A stretch of DNA of 64,000 bases from Flavobacteriaceae bacterium D16 (GCA_021295155.1 JAJTJC010000036.1:806001-870000), one strand, 5' to 3'. Shown: positions 36,394 through 45,363, counted from the stretch's first letter. Program-made: numbers and translations. Notes: generated by a model not told the origin, from the sequence alone.

Positions 36394-37530
36394 ATGCCTA
36401 AGAAAATCAGACTTGGAATAATAGGAGGAGGCGGCGATTCCCTCATCGGGGTTTTGCACCGTGTAGCTTCATTTATCAATGACAATTACGAAATTGTTGG
36501 GGCTGTTTTTAATCCTAATCATGAGCAAAGCCTTTCATTCGCCAGGGAAATCGATATCCAGACCAACAGGATCTATAAAGATTTCTACACACTCATAGAA
36601 GAGGAGATGAAACTTCCAGCCGGGGAACGGATTCAGGTATGTTCCGTACTCACCCCTAATTTTCTCCATTTTCCAATGGCAAAAAAATTACTAGACAATG
36701 GCTTTCATGTGATTTGTGAAAAACCAATGACCACCACCCTGGAAGAAGCAAAGATCCTTCAGGAAGCACATAAGAAAGCCGGGACTGTATTTGGCCTTAC
36801 CCACACCTATACGGGATACCCCATGGTGCGACAAATGCGGGAAATGATCAGGGCAGGGGAGCTGGGAAAAATTCACAAGGTTGATGCCCGCTACTATCAG
36901 GGTTGGATTAATTCTGTAATACACGATCCTGAATCACGTTCCAAAGTCTGGCGCCTTGATCCCAAGAAGGCCGGGATCAGTTCTTGTATGGGCGATATAG
37001 GGGTACACGCCTTTAATATGGTGGAATATACCACGGGTCTGAAAGTAAAATCCCTGTTGTGTGATTTTAACTACCTCTATGACGATAATCAAATGGATGT
37101 TGATGGTACTGTTCTGATTAGACTTGGGAAACATGTTAAGGGGGTGATCCGAAGCAGCCAGGTGGCAACAGGTGAGGAAAACGGACTGGCTATTCGTATC
37201 TATGGCGAAAAAGCAGCCTTGCTCTGGGAACAGGAACGCCCGAATTTCCTTTACAAAATAAGCGATACAGGACCTGCACAGATTTATAAACCGGGGCATG
37301 CCTTTAATTCAGAATTGTCTCTGGACGGCACCAAACTTCCACCGGGCCACCCGGAAGGTATTTTTGACGCCATGGCAAATATTTACCTGGGCGTGGCACG
37401 TGCAATCCGGGGTGAAGAGTACAACGATGGGGAATTTCCTACCATGCTCGATGGGGTCAGGGGGCTCAATTTCATTGAAGCCACTGTTGCCTCCCATAAG
37501 GCAGGTAATGTCTGGGTAGACCTGGAGTAA
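36394..37530 (+). CDS. Gfo/Idh/MocA family sugar dehydrogenase
   Basis: The 378 residues begin with the nucleotide-binding fold RLGIIGGGGDSLIGVLHRVA (5-24), the variant typical of a Bacteroidetes subgroup. The cofactor-domain motif HVICEKPMTT is near residues 107-116 and the substrate domain includes DIGVHAFNMVEY, with the catalytic-site histidine. These cytoplasmic NAD(P)-dependent enzymes oxidise or reduce sugar hydroxyls; relatives act on C3 of glucosides. It closes the operon with the lipoprotein TIM barrel, DinB and permease genes and could reduce a 3-keto-sugar after uptake, or oxidise an intact one. Confidence 0.88.
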   Translation: MPKKIRLGIIGGGGDSLIGVLHRVASFINDNYEIVGAVFNPNHEQSLSFAREIDIQTNRIYKDFYTLIEEEMKLPAGERIQVCSVLTPNFLHFPMAKKLLDNGFHVICEKPMTTTLEEAKILQEAHKKAGTVFGLTHTYTGYPMVRQMREMIRAGELGKIHKVDARYYQGWINSVIHDPESRSKVWRLDPKKAGISSCMGDIGVHAFNMVEYTTGLKVKSLLCDFNYLYDDNQMDVDGTVLIRLGKHVKGVIRSSQVATGEENGLAIRIYGEKAALLWEQERPNFLYKISDTGPAQIYKPGHAFNSELSLDGTKLPPGHPEGIFDAMANIYLGVARAIRGEEYNDGEFPTMLDGVRGLNFIEATVASHKAGNVWVDLE

Positions 37531-37561
37531 ATAAGATTATCTAGGTAATTGGGATTTTTAT

Positions 37562-38026
37562 TTAGTTGGGGAATACTTTCTCGAAGACTTCACATACCAC
37601 AATCATACTTGCTCGTGGTTCCCTGGAAAATTCGGCTAACTCACGCGTATAATATTCCCAATGGGTCTTTTTCCAGTAATCAAGGGACTTATCTCCCTCG
37701 CCTTCCAGTTTGGCATAAGACCCCCGGATACTGAAAAATGGTTTGAGCTTTACTGCTACAGTCCTGACGATACAACGGGCTTTGCCATTCCAGTCGGTTA
37801 TCACGGTAAAATCTCCGATTTTTGGAAGTCGTTCCCCACGGAGTTGTAGCCCAAGCAGGGAGTGTGAGGTTGCCCTTTTAGTGCCGGATAGCACCAGTTT
37901 AAGGCAGGTCTGACAGTCTTTTTCATTATCACAGAAATGTGTAACTCGCGGCTCATCCGCAAAGGCATATTCCAGATGGGTGTCCAGAAAGTCGCCCCAC
38001 ATATTACGTGCTGATGCATTATCCAT
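37562..38026 (-). CDS. ASCH domain protein
   Basis: The ATG at 38026 gives 154 residues; the frame runs 26 codons further upstream but that part is hydrophobic and unlike the family. ASCH features are visible: MWGDFLDTHLEYA at the start, LKLVLSGTKRATSHSLLGLQ at about residues 43-62, GDFTVITDWNGKARCIVRTVAV, and EGEGDKSLDYWKKTHWEYY. ASCH domains resemble the PUA fold and bind RNA; some members hydrolyse N4-acetylcytidine. This one lies convergent to the sugar operon and splits it from the second TIM-barrel gene. Confidence 0.85.
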   Translation of the reverse strand: MDNASARNMWGDFLDTHLEYAFADEPRVTHFCDNEKDCQTCLKLVLSGTKRATSHSLLGLQLRGERLPKIGDFTVITDWNGKARCIVRTVAVKLKPFFSIRGSYAKLEGEGDKSLDYWKKTHWEYYTRELAEFSREPRASMIVVCEVFEKVFPN

Positions 38027-38283
38027 AAGTAGGGTTTTTAGGTGTAATTGGGACACAGAGAACAACGAAGCCAAAAACAATATCGAATAACCGCAAGATA
38101 ACATTGCCGGATATGGTGTTATTGTTTTTCTGAATCTTCATGATCACTGTTTTAATTCTCTTGTATTTCCTATATTTAACTATAGCCTTTTATTTGGGTA
38201 AAAAGCCTATAATTTCAATAAATATAGGGTATTATTCTGAAACCAAATAGCTAACTCAACAACTGAAAAACCAAGATGAGCAT

Positions 38284-39336
38284 ATGAAAACTATAAAAGG
38301 TCCGGCCGTATTTCTCGCTCAATTTGTGGATAGCAACCCTCCTTTCAACTCTTTGGATGGCATGTGCAAGTGGGCAGCAGATCTCGGCTACAAAGGGATA
38401 CAGATTCCTACCTGGGAACATTTTCTAATTGATCTGGACAAGGCTGCAGAAAGCCAGGACTATTGTGATGAGCTTAAGGGTAAGATCAATTCCTATGGCC
38501 TGGAAATAACAGAACTATCTACACACCTGCAGGGGCAATTGGTAGCTGTTCACCCGGCCTATGACCTGATGTTCGATAATTTTGCCCCTGATGCCTTAAA
38601 GGGTAACCCCAAGGCACGTACGGAATGGGCTGTGGAGGTGGTAAAAAAAGCAGCTACGGCGAGCAGGAGACTGGGGATTAAAGCTCATGCCACATTCTCC
38701 GGGGCTTTGCTCTGGCATACCTGGCACCCCTGGCCTCAACGTCCACCTGGACTGGTAGAAATGGGCTTTGAAGAGCTCGCTAAAAGATGGCTTCCCATAC
38801 TAAATCATTTCGACGATCAAGGTGTGGACGTCTGTTATGAAATACACCCGGGAGAAGACCTGTTTGACGGGGATACTTTTGAACGCTTCCTGGAAGCTAC
38901 TGGAAACCATAGAAGAGTGAATATTTTATACGACCCAAGCCACTTTGTGCTGCAACAATTGGATTATATCACCTACATCGACCACTATCACCAATTTATA
39001 AAGGCTTTTCATGTAAAGGACTCGGAGTTTAATCCAACAGGGAAGAAAGGTGCCTTTGGAGGTTATAACGATTGGGGCGAACGTGCAGGACGCTATCGCT
39101 CACCCGGAGACGGACAGATCGATTTTAAAACCATCTTTTCCAAGCTCACCCAGTACGGATGTGATGTCTGGGCCGTAATGGAGTGGGAGTGTTGTATCAA
39201 AAGTCCTGAACAGGGGGCCCGGGAAGGAGCCAAATTCATCCAGGATCATATCATTGAAGCTACACAGAAAACCTTTGACGATTTTGCGGGCGGTGAGACA
39301 GACAAGGACATGCTCAGGAAAATACTAGGGAACTAA
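38284..39336 (+). CDS. cytoplasmic TIM-barrel sugar isomerase/epimerase or lyase
   Basis: The 350 residues carry no signal peptide. The TIM-barrel metal site can be followed: VCYEIHPGEDL (Glu), NILYDPSHFVLQ (Asp), FIKAFHVKDSEF (His and Asp) and WAVMEWECC (Glu). This is the set of ligands of xylose isomerase-like epimerases, and it resembles the subgroup found next to Gfo/Idh/MocA genes. Activity could be epimerisation of a keto-sugar or elimination from a 3-keto-glycoside. The gene has a 257-base upstream region with AT-rich blocks but no firm promoter. Confidence 0.87.
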   Translation: MKTIKGPAVFLAQFVDSNPPFNSLDGMCKWAADLGYKGIQIPTWEHFLIDLDKAAESQDYCDELKGKINSYGLEITELSTHLQGQLVAVHPAYDLMFDNFAPDALKGNPKARTEWAVEVVKKAATASRRLGIKAHATFSGALLWHTWHPWPQRPPGLVEMGFEELAKRWLPILNHFDDQGVDVCYEIHPGEDLFDGDTFERFLEATGNHRRVNILYDPSHFVLQQLDYITYIDHYHQFIKAFHVKDSEFNPTGKKGAFGGYNDWGERAGRYRSPGDGQIDFKTIFSKLTQYGCDVWAVMEWECCIKSPEQGAREGAKFIQDHIIEATQKTFDDFAGGETDKDMLRKILGN

Positions 39337-39346
39337 AAACTTGTAT

Positions 39347-39703
39347 ATGGATTGGGGATTATTGATCGGGGTGTTATCTCCCTCACTCATTGTGATTCTT
39401 GCGGGCTTAATCTGGCAACAGTTTCCACCGAAGAAGATAAATCATCTTTATGGTTACCGTACCCAAAGAAGCATGAAAAACCAGCAAACCTGGGATTATG
39501 CCAATCGTATTGGCCCGGTTATGTTTATTAAAACCGGGAGTTACTTGCTTTTAATAGGTGTTTTGGCTTATTGGCTCAGCGAACCCACCGGGGCCATATG
39601 GATTAGTGGGGTGACTATGGTTGTTGGCCTGATCGCTGGAGTTATAGCTTGTGAAAGGAAATTGGAAAAACGGTTCGATGCGGAAGGAAATCCAAAGGGA
39701 TAA
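39347..39703 (+). CDS. SdpI-like membrane protein
   Basis: From the ATG at 39347 there are 118 residues with three membrane helices (about 5-24, 53-74, 80-102). The SdpI/YhfL family mark HLYGYRTQRSMKNQQTWDYANRI is split over residues 33-55. SdpI of Bacillus gives immunity to a secreted toxin, but the domain is widespread in small membrane proteins of unknown role. It starts 10 bases after the TIM-barrel gene and 38 bases before yicC; a GGCCA/TGGCC inverted repeat (39703-39727) lies in that gap. Confidence 0.85.
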   Translation: MDWGLLIGVLSPSLIVILAGLIWQQFPPKKINHLYGYRTQRSMKNQQTWDYANRIGPVMFIKTGSYLLLIGVLAYWLSEPTGAIWISGVTMVVGLIAGVIACERKLEKRFDAEGNPKG

Positions 39704-39741
39704 GGCCATTTTTAACTAACTTTGGCCAAATTATTTGATCT

Positions 39742-40599
39742 ATGATTCAATCCATGACCGGTTTCGGGAAACACGTGATTCAGCTCCCTGATAAGAAAAT
39801 AACGGTAGAAATAAAATCACTCAATAGTCGAAACCTGGACATGAATGCCCGTATGCCATCTGCTTACAGGGAGAAAGAACTGGCTTTACGCCAGAAGGTG
39901 GCTGGAGCACTCAAAAGGGGTAAGATCGATTTGGGATTGTATGTGGAAATTACAGGTGAAGAGACCAGTTCACAGATCAATAACGGGGTGGTTAAAGGAT
40001 ACATGAACCAGCTGTCTGAAATAGTTCCCGGAGAAGAATTAAAACTACTGGAGATGGCCTTGCGATTGCCAGATGCTGTAAAAACTGAAAAGGGAGCAGT
40101 AGATGAAGCCGAGTTTAAGGCCATACAGGAAGCCATGGATGCTGCTTTGGAAGAAATTCAGCATTTCCGGACAGCAGAAGGAAGTGCCCTGCAACAAGAT
40201 TTTAGTTCCCGGATCAGTGAATTGAAGGTTCTTCTCGAAAAGGTCTCCGAAATGGATACGGACCGACTGGCAACCATTCGGGAACGTTTGGAAAAGGCGG
40301 TGGCCGACTTACAGACCGAGGTGGATGCTAACCGATTTGAACAGGAATTGATCTACTACCTGGAAAAATATGATATCACCGAAGAGAAAGTACGCCTTGC
40401 CAATCATTTGGAGTATTTTCTCAGTACCATGGCCGCAGCCGGGGCCAATGGGAAAAAATTAGGATTCATTAGTCAGGAAATAGGTCGGGAAATCAATACC
40501 ATAGGATCTAAGGCCAACTATGCTCCTATGCAACAGTTGGTGGTGCAGATGAAGGACGAATTGGAAAAGATCAAAGAACAAATGTTAAACGTACTTTGA
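39742..40599 (+). CDS. yicC: YicC/YloC family endoribonuclease
   Basis: The 285 residues match the family from start to end: MIQSMTGFGKHVIQ, EIKSLNSRNLDMNARMPS at about 23-40, and the conserved C-terminus EEKVRLANHLEYF, GKKLGFISQEIGREINTIGSKAN. YicC is an RNase shown in E. coli to promote decay of a small RNA. In many bacteria yicC lies next to gmk, as here, where the stop overlaps the gmk start by one base (TGATG). Confidence 0.95.
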   Translation: MIQSMTGFGKHVIQLPDKKITVEIKSLNSRNLDMNARMPSAYREKELALRQKVAGALKRGKIDLGLYVEITGEETSSQINNGVVKGYMNQLSEIVPGEELKLLEMALRLPDAVKTEKGAVDEAEFKAIQEAMDAALEEIQHFRTAEGSALQQDFSSRISELKVLLEKVSEMDTDRLATIRERLEKAVADLQTEVDANRFEQELIYYLEKYDITEEKVRLANHLEYFLSTMAAAGANGKKLGFISQEIGREINTIGSKANYAPMQQLVVQMKDELEKIKEQMLNVL

Positions 40600-41204
40600 T
40601 GAAAGGGGGAAAGCTCATCATATTTTCAGCACCTTCAGGGAGCGGTAAAACAACTATTGTCCGCTACCTTCTGGAACAACCTGAGCTCAACCTGGCTTTT
40701 TCAATATCTGCCACAAGCAGGCCAAGGCGGGGAAAAGAAAAGCATGGGGAGCATTATTATTTCCTGTCCATTTCCGAATTCAAGAAACATATCAAAAATG
40801 GAGACTTTCTGGAATGGGAGGAAGTATACCGCGACAATTTCTACGGCACACTGAATAGTGAGGTTGAGCGCCTTTGGAACGAGGGTAAAAATGTGATTTT
40901 TGATATCGATGTAGCAGGCGGCCTGCGAATCAAAAAGAAATTCCCGGAAAAAACCCTGGCGGTATTCGTAAAACCCCCTAGTGTGGATGAACTCAAGATC
41001 CGACTCAAGAAAAGAAGTACGGAAAGTGATGAAAAGATCAATATGCGTATCGCCAAAGCTTCTGTAGAGCTGGCAACAGCGCCACAGTTTGACAAGGTTA
41101 TAAAAAATTACGACCTGGATCAGGCCCTGAAAGAGGCCCATCAACTGGTTGCTGAATTTGTTGGGGCAGATAAGAAGTCAGCGGATAAAAGGTCGAAAAG
41201 CTGA
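40599..41204 (+). CDS. gmk: guanylate kinase
   Basis: The ATG at 40599 gives 201 residues. The P-loop is APSGSGKTTI (about 10-19), followed by SATSRPRRGKEKHGEHYYFLS, the GMP-binding region, and EWEEVYRDNFYGT and NVIFDIDVAGGLRIKKKFP. The enzyme phosphorylates GMP to GDP with ATP in nucleotide synthesis. It is translationally coupled to yicC and 27 bases upstream of nadD, forming an operon of three housekeeping genes. The lysine-rich tail (KKSADKRSKS) is not part of the core fold. Confidence 0.96.
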   Translation: MKGGKLIIFSAPSGSGKTTIVRYLLEQPELNLAFSISATSRPRRGKEKHGEHYYFLSISEFKKHIKNGDFLEWEEVYRDNFYGTLNSEVERLWNEGKNVIFDIDVAGGLRIKKKFPEKTLAVFVKPPSVDELKIRLKKRSTESDEKINMRIAKASVELATAPQFDKVIKNYDLDQALKEAHQLVAEFVGADKKSADKRSKS

Positions 41205-41231
41205 AACAAGCGAATAAAGGACCATAGGAAT

Positions 41232-41816
41232 ATGAAAAAAGTTGGACTTTATTTCGGGACTTTCAACCCCATCCATATTGGCCATCTGGTGATCGCAAAT
41301 TACCTGGTGGAATTTTCAGACCTGGATGAGGTGTGGTTTGTCATAACACCCCGCAGTCCTTTTAAGCAAAAGCATTCCTTATTGGACGACCACCATCGTT
41401 ATCAGATGGTTTTTGAGGCAATTGAAGACTATCCTGGTCTTAAAGCCAGTAAGGTAGAATTCGATTTACCTCAACCCAATTACACCGTGAACACCCTGGT
41501 TCATCTGGGGGAGCAATATGGGTCAGATCACAAATTTTGTCTGATCATGGGAGAAGACAACCTGAAGACCTTTCACAAATGGAAGAACTATGAGGTAATT
41601 CTCGAAAACCATGAAATTTATGTATATCCACGGGTTTCCAACGGTAAGATACCAATTCAGTTTGTGGGACATAAAGGCATTCACAAAGTAGACGCCCCCA
41701 TAATGGAAATCTCATCCACATTTATCCGCAAGCAACACGGGGCAGGCAAAAATATACGTCCTATGTTACCAGAACGGGTATGGAAATATATGGATGAGAT
41801 GAACTTCTATAGATAA
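41232..41816 (+). CDS. nadD: nicotinate-nucleotide adenylyltransferase
   Basis: The 194 residues contain the nucleotidyltransferase motif GTFNPIHIGHLVIAN (9-23), the substrate region PRSPFKQKHSLLDDHHRYQM, LIMGEDNLKTFHKW near 103-116, and the second ATP motif EISSTFIRKQ near 157-166. NadD joins AMP to nicotinate mononucleotide, the penultimate step of NAD synthesis. It is the last gene of the yicC-gmk-nadD operon and is followed by a hairpin terminator. Confidence 0.95.
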   Translation: MKKVGLYFGTFNPIHIGHLVIANYLVEFSDLDEVWFVITPRSPFKQKHSLLDDHHRYQMVFEAIEDYPGLKASKVEFDLPQPNYTVNTLVHLGEQYGSDHKFCLIMGEDNLKTFHKWKNYEVILENHEIYVYPRVSNGKIPIQFVGHKGIHKVDAPIMEISSTFIRKQHGAGKNIRPMLPERVWKYMDEMNFYR

Positions 41817-41821
41817 ATACA

Positions 41822-41851
41822 AAAGGTCCCACCTTTGAAGGTGGAACCTTT
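41822..41851. terminator. terminator between nadD and the convergent PepSY-like gene
   Basis: AAAGGT (41822-41827) pairs with ACCTTT (41846-41851) and CCACCT (41829-41834) with AGGTGG (41839-41844) around the loop TTGA, with one C/A mismatch between the two stems. Confidence 0.75.
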
Positions 41852-41901
41852 CGTTCCCACAATACAGCTATAGCGTTTATGCTATGCTTATAGGTTACTA
41901 A

Positions 41902-42408
41902 CTATAGGAATTCTCCGTCTTCGTTCATTTTAACCCTGAGTACCTTGTCGCCATTTTTCAACTTAAGTTTATAGGTTTTCTTTGCACCTTTGGTTTCGGC
42001 ATAAGAAACACGATAAACATCTTTTACAATAGTCCAGTTAGGATATCTTTTCAGAACAGCTTTTTTAACAGCATCTGGTAAACTGACGTTGTTAAATTTT
42101 TCAATAGTCCTGATAATTTTTCCATCAGCATCATAAACGGCTACGAGCTTTCCATCAGGGATAAAGAATGATACGGTATAGAATTCAAAATCATCCTGAT
42201 AATAGTCCTGGGTGGTCACGTCATATGCTGCCGCTTTGCGTTCCAGCATTTTAACTGGTATGGCAGCTTCGGTGTTATCTACTTGATTCAGATACTTGTA
42301 ATTCACCGCCATAACGACGACCTCTGATAATTCTTCTGTTTTCACTACCTGTGAAAATAAGGGGCTGGCTAGGCCAAGAACAAATAAACCAACAATAAAT
42401 TTTTTCAT
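41902..42408 (-). CDS. secreted PepSY-like (DUF2874-type) protein
   Basis: The 168 residues start with a signal peptide (MKKFIVGLFVLGLASPLFSQ). The mature region shows the pattern of putative beta-lactamase-inhibitor-like/PepSY-like proteins: strand GKLVAVYDADGKIIRTIEKF, helix LPDAVKKAVLKRYPNW, then strands TYKLKLKNGDKVLRVKMNEDGEF. The family name comes from a fold likeness; no inhibitor activity is implied. It is a single gene between two non-coding gaps. Confidence 0.75.
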   Translation of the reverse strand: MKKFIVGLFVLGLASPLFSQVVKTEELSEVVVMAVNYKYLNQVDNTEAAIPVKMLERKAAAYDVTTQDYYQDDFEFYTVSFFIPDGKLVAVYDADGKIIRTIEKFNNVSLPDAVKKAVLKRYPNWTIVKDVYRVSYAETKGAKKTYKLKLKNGDKVLRVKMNEDGEFL

Positions 42409-42568
42409 AATACTGGATTTTAATTCGGATTCCTGTTATGGTTCATGGTATTGAACTGTGGCTAATGTAAGTAACCTAAAGATTTGAAACTATGATCTTG
42501 GTCAGTTTCCCAAGGAATGCTGACTTGTGTCATTTGAAAAGATTGATGGAAAGCCTATGAAAGTGGCT

Positions 42569-43282
42569 CTAATTAGTATTTAGCGTATCCGTTCCCAGAT
42601 ATCCGTTGTCTTTGTTGTAGTACCAGGCCCGTACTTTGGGCATACGGATACCCTGAATTAATTCTTCGCCCTCCAACAGAATATACTCCCCATCATTTTT
42701 GGACTCATCATGAAAGAACTGGTAGACCTCCATGGCATAGGTTTCCGGATTGAAGTAGAAATACCAGGTATCTTCCCCGACTTCCTGATCATAGGTGACC
42801 TTTAAAACCAGGTAGTTCTTATTTTTGAATTTCTTTTTCTGAATAACTGGATCAAGCTGAGTACCTGGGTCTTTCAGCTTCATTGGCAGGCCGTACAGGT
42901 AGGTATAATAATCCTTCATAAGGTTCGCCCGTTCACAATTCAGCTGTTTAGCCTCAGCTTCTTCGGTTGTGTAGTCTTTACTTCCATTCAATAGCAACGA
43001 ACAATTATCCCCTTCAAGTAGGTAGGTCAGTTTTGTGCTAGCCCGATTCACGTTCAGACGAAAGTAAGATCGTGGTAGATCCAGGCTTATTTTGCTTTTT
43101 CTCACCGGACGGTTGGGGCTTTCCATTACCACAATAAATTCTCCCTTAAAGGCATTCCATTGGTTTTCTGGATCGTGATAGGCAATTGCTTTTTGTAACA
43201 ATTCCGAACCGCTGAGTTGCTGCGCAATTGCGATCAGTGGAAAAAAGATCGTTGCAGTTAAGAATAAAAGAAGTTTGCGCAT
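42569..43282 (-). CDS. secreted DUF6503-like protein
   Basis: I use the ATG at 43282 (237 residues), because a TATCTTAG box at 43311-43304 would put the transcript start next to the alternative ATG at 43300. A signal peptide (MRKLLLFLTATIFFPLIAIAQ) is followed by SGSELLQKAIAYHDPENQWNAF and strand-rich sequence with FKNKNYLVLKVTYD, WYFYFNPETYAMEVYQFF and RMPKVRAWYYNKDNGYLGTD, as in DUF6503 proteins of Flavobacteria. The fold may resemble the lipoprotein carriers LolA/LolB; function is unknown. It is divergent from the Na/Pi transporter and shares an intergenic 11-bp repeat array with it. Confidence 0.7.
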   Translation of the reverse strand: MRKLLLFLTATIFFPLIAIAQQLSGSELLQKAIAYHDPENQWNAFKGEFIVVMESPNRPVRKSKISLDLPRSYFRLNVNRASTKLTYLLEGDNCSLLLNGSKDYTTEEAEAKQLNCERANLMKDYYTYLYGLPMKLKDPGTQLDPVIQKKKFKNKNYLVLKVTYDQEVGEDTWYFYFNPETYAMEVYQFFHDESKNDGEYILLEGEELIQGIRMPKVRAWYYNKDNGYLGTDTLNTN

Positions 43283-43320
43283 CGCCAGGAATATTTTCAT
43301 GGCCTAAGATACAGAATCTA

Positions 43321-43358
43321 TTAACTTTACATTAAATTAACCATAACGCAACATTTAC
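43321..43358. promoter_or_regulatory. 11-bp direct-repeat array (Pho-box-like) between DUF6503-like and Na/Pi genes
   Basis: On the plus strand TTAAC (43321), TTAAA (43332), ATAAC (43343) and TTTAC (43354) recur exactly every 11 bases. PhoB/PhoP boxes use the same spacing, and the unit resembles the Bacillus TTAACA box. A TATCTTAG box faces the minus-strand gene ten bases away at 43311-43304. Regulation of the phosphate transporter is inferred from the gene next to it. Confidence 0.5.
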
Positions 43359-43376
43359 CTAAAACAATAAGGATCT

Positions 43377-45155
43377 GTGGACTACGGCATTGCGGACATC
43401 TTAATATTATTGGGCTCCCTGGGGCTCTTTCTCTTTGGGATGAAGGTCATGAGCGACTCCCTGCTAAAACTGGCCGGGAATCGCATGCGTGCCATCCTGG
43501 CTACGATGACCTCCAATCGTTTTCTGGGGATCACCACGGGCTTCCTGATCACTTCGGTGATACAATCTTCTTCGGCCACCACACTTATGGTAGTTAGCTT
43601 TTCCAACGCTTCTTTATTAACCCTTCCAGAGGCCATCAGTGTAATAATGGGGGCCAATATAGGGACTACGGTAACGGCCTGGATAATTGCTATTCTCGGT
43701 TTTAAGGTGAGCATGAGCTCTATTGCCCTTCCACTGGTAGGTGCAGGCATGCTCCTTACATTTTCCAAAAAGGAACGTTTTCAAAACTGGGGGGTTTTTA
43801 TCGTTGGATTTGCGGTATTGTTCATTGGTTTGCAATTCCTCAAGGATGCCATGCCCAATATAAATGAGAATCCCGGCATACTTGAATTCTTGAGGAGATA
43901 TACTGAAGGGGGCTACGCGTCTATCCTGTTGTTTATGATGCTTGGAACCGTGCTCACGGTTTTGATCCAGTCGTCCAGCGCTACCATGGCCCTTACATTG
44001 CTGATGACGGCGGAAGGCTGGATTCCCTTTGAAATGGCAGCGGCGATGGTTTTGGGAGAAAATATAGGGACTACTATTACCGCTAATATCGCGGCCATAG
44101 TAGCCAATTTCCAGGCGAAGCGAACGGCCCGTGCACATTTGATTTTTAACCTGTTGGGGGTGCTTTGGATGTTGCTGCTTTTTTATCCTTTTATTAGAAT
44201 GATCGACTGGTTAACCCAGTTTCTCGGTTCGCCTTCCCCATTCGTGCAGGTTGCTGCGGTTCCTGTAGCTATATCCCTTTTCCATACCGTGTTCAATATC
44301 CTCAACACCCTCCTTTTGGTTTGGTTCCTGAAACCTATTTCATGGGTTGTTCAAAAAGTGGTTCCTGAAGTAATCCCCCCGGAAAAGCAGATTGAAGAAC
44401 CCAAATATCTCAACGAAAAGATGTTGAAATATCCGGAGACCGCCATTGCCACCCTGGAAAAAGAGACAGACTACCTGTTTCGGAATGCCATTTTTGAAAT
44501 CGTGACCCATGCCCTGAATATCCACAGGCAGGATGTGCTGTCTGACTTGAAATCCAAGAAGGTTGTCAAGAAGTCAGTAAGTGATTTTAAGACTGATGTG
44601 CGGGCCCTTTACCTGGCTAAAGTAAAGACTATTTACGGTGAGATCATTCGTTTTGCATCACAAACACAAACGAGACATGCGCTTACGGTCGCACAGAATA
44701 AACGCATAGCCCAAATTAAAATAGCAAACCGCAGGATGGTTTCCATTATTCGGGATGTTACGGATCTCAATCGAAATGTAAGCCTTTTCCTGGAATCGGA
44801 TAACGAACATGTAAAGCAGCAGTATAATAATTTCAGAAGGGTAGTAGTTAAGGTGCTCAGAGTGATCTATTCTATATCCAGGGAAACGGATCTTCATCAA
44901 TATCTCACAGACCTACAAAATCTTGAAAGGGATATACAGAAGAGAATGGAAGCAGGCAATATCGAGATTGATGCCCTGATCCGAAATGATGATATTACTA
45001 CGGATATGGCCTCTTCCCTGGTGAATGACCAGGACCATGTTGAGGATTTGGTAGAGAAGTTGATTTTCGTGGCTGAACTACTTTATATATCCCGAGACCC
45101 GCTTGCCTTGAATAATCAGGACCTATCGGAAGTCGATACTATGCTTTCCGTGTAG
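43377..45155 (+). CDS. Na/Pi cotransporter with C-terminal PhoU-like domain
   Basis: The start is GTG at 43377, giving 592 residues; the next ATG (43440) would remove the first helix and the conserved GSLGLFLFGMKVMSD. The transport domain (about 1-320) holds the inverted-repeat marks TSVIQSSSATTLMVVSF and TVLIQSSSATMALTLLM, the QSSSAT motifs of the NptA/PNaS family. After about residue 345 a long helical region (ATLEKETDYLFRNAIFEIVTH and onward) resembles PhoU. These proteins bring in phosphate with sodium; the PhoU-like tail may sense or control flux. A second phosphate transporter lies 0.6 kb downstream on the other strand. Confidence 0.92.
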   Translation: MDYGIADILILLGSLGLFLFGMKVMSDSLLKLAGNRMRAILATMTSNRFLGITTGFLITSVIQSSSATTLMVVSFSNASLLTLPEAISVIMGANIGTTVTAWIIAILGFKVSMSSIALPLVGAGMLLTFSKKERFQNWGVFIVGFAVLFIGLQFLKDAMPNINENPGILEFLRRYTEGGYASILLFMMLGTVLTVLIQSSSATMALTLLMTAEGWIPFEMAAAMVLGENIGTTITANIAAIVANFQAKRTARAHLIFNLLGVLWMLLLFYPFIRMIDWLTQFLGSPSPFVQVAAVPVAISLFHTVFNILNTLLLVWFLKPISWVVQKVVPEVIPPEKQIEEPKYLNEKMLKYPETAIATLEKETDYLFRNAIFEIVTHALNIHRQDVLSDLKSKKVVKKSVSDFKTDVRALYLAKVKTIYGEIIRFASQTQTRHALTVAQNKRIAQIKIANRRMVSIIRDVTDLNRNVSLFLESDNEHVKQQYNNFRRVVVKVLRVIYSISRETDLHQYLTDLQNLERDIQKRMEAGNIEIDALIRNDDITTDMASSLVNDQDHVEDLVEKLIFVAELLYISRDPLALNNQDLSEVDTMLSV

Positions 45156-45257
45156 TCGGTAAAGGTCCTTTTTCAACTTTTCTAAGCTATTTGGTATCAT
45201 TTATAGAATATTTTGATAAAATTAAATATCTGTAAAACAGATAGATATGGATATAAT

Positions 45258-45321
45258 GTAAATATAATGTAAACAAAAAGTTACATAAACATTTATTTAA
45301 AGTAAAATAATTGTATCTTTA
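45258..45321 (+). promoter_or_regulatory. 11-bp repeat array plus -7 box before the MORN-repeat gene
   Basis: GTAAA (45258), GTAAA (45269), GTTAC (45280), ATTTA (45291) and GTAAA (45302) are spaced by 11. A TATCTTTA box follows at 45314-45321, with the last repeat where a -33 element should lie and no TTG present. This is the arrangement expected when an activator replaces the upstream promoter element. The sequence is very AT-rich, so chance matches are a risk. Confidence 0.4.
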
Positions 45322-45363
45322 CGCCGTTAAATCATAGTAAAGTCACGTTTAAAAAGTATTGTT

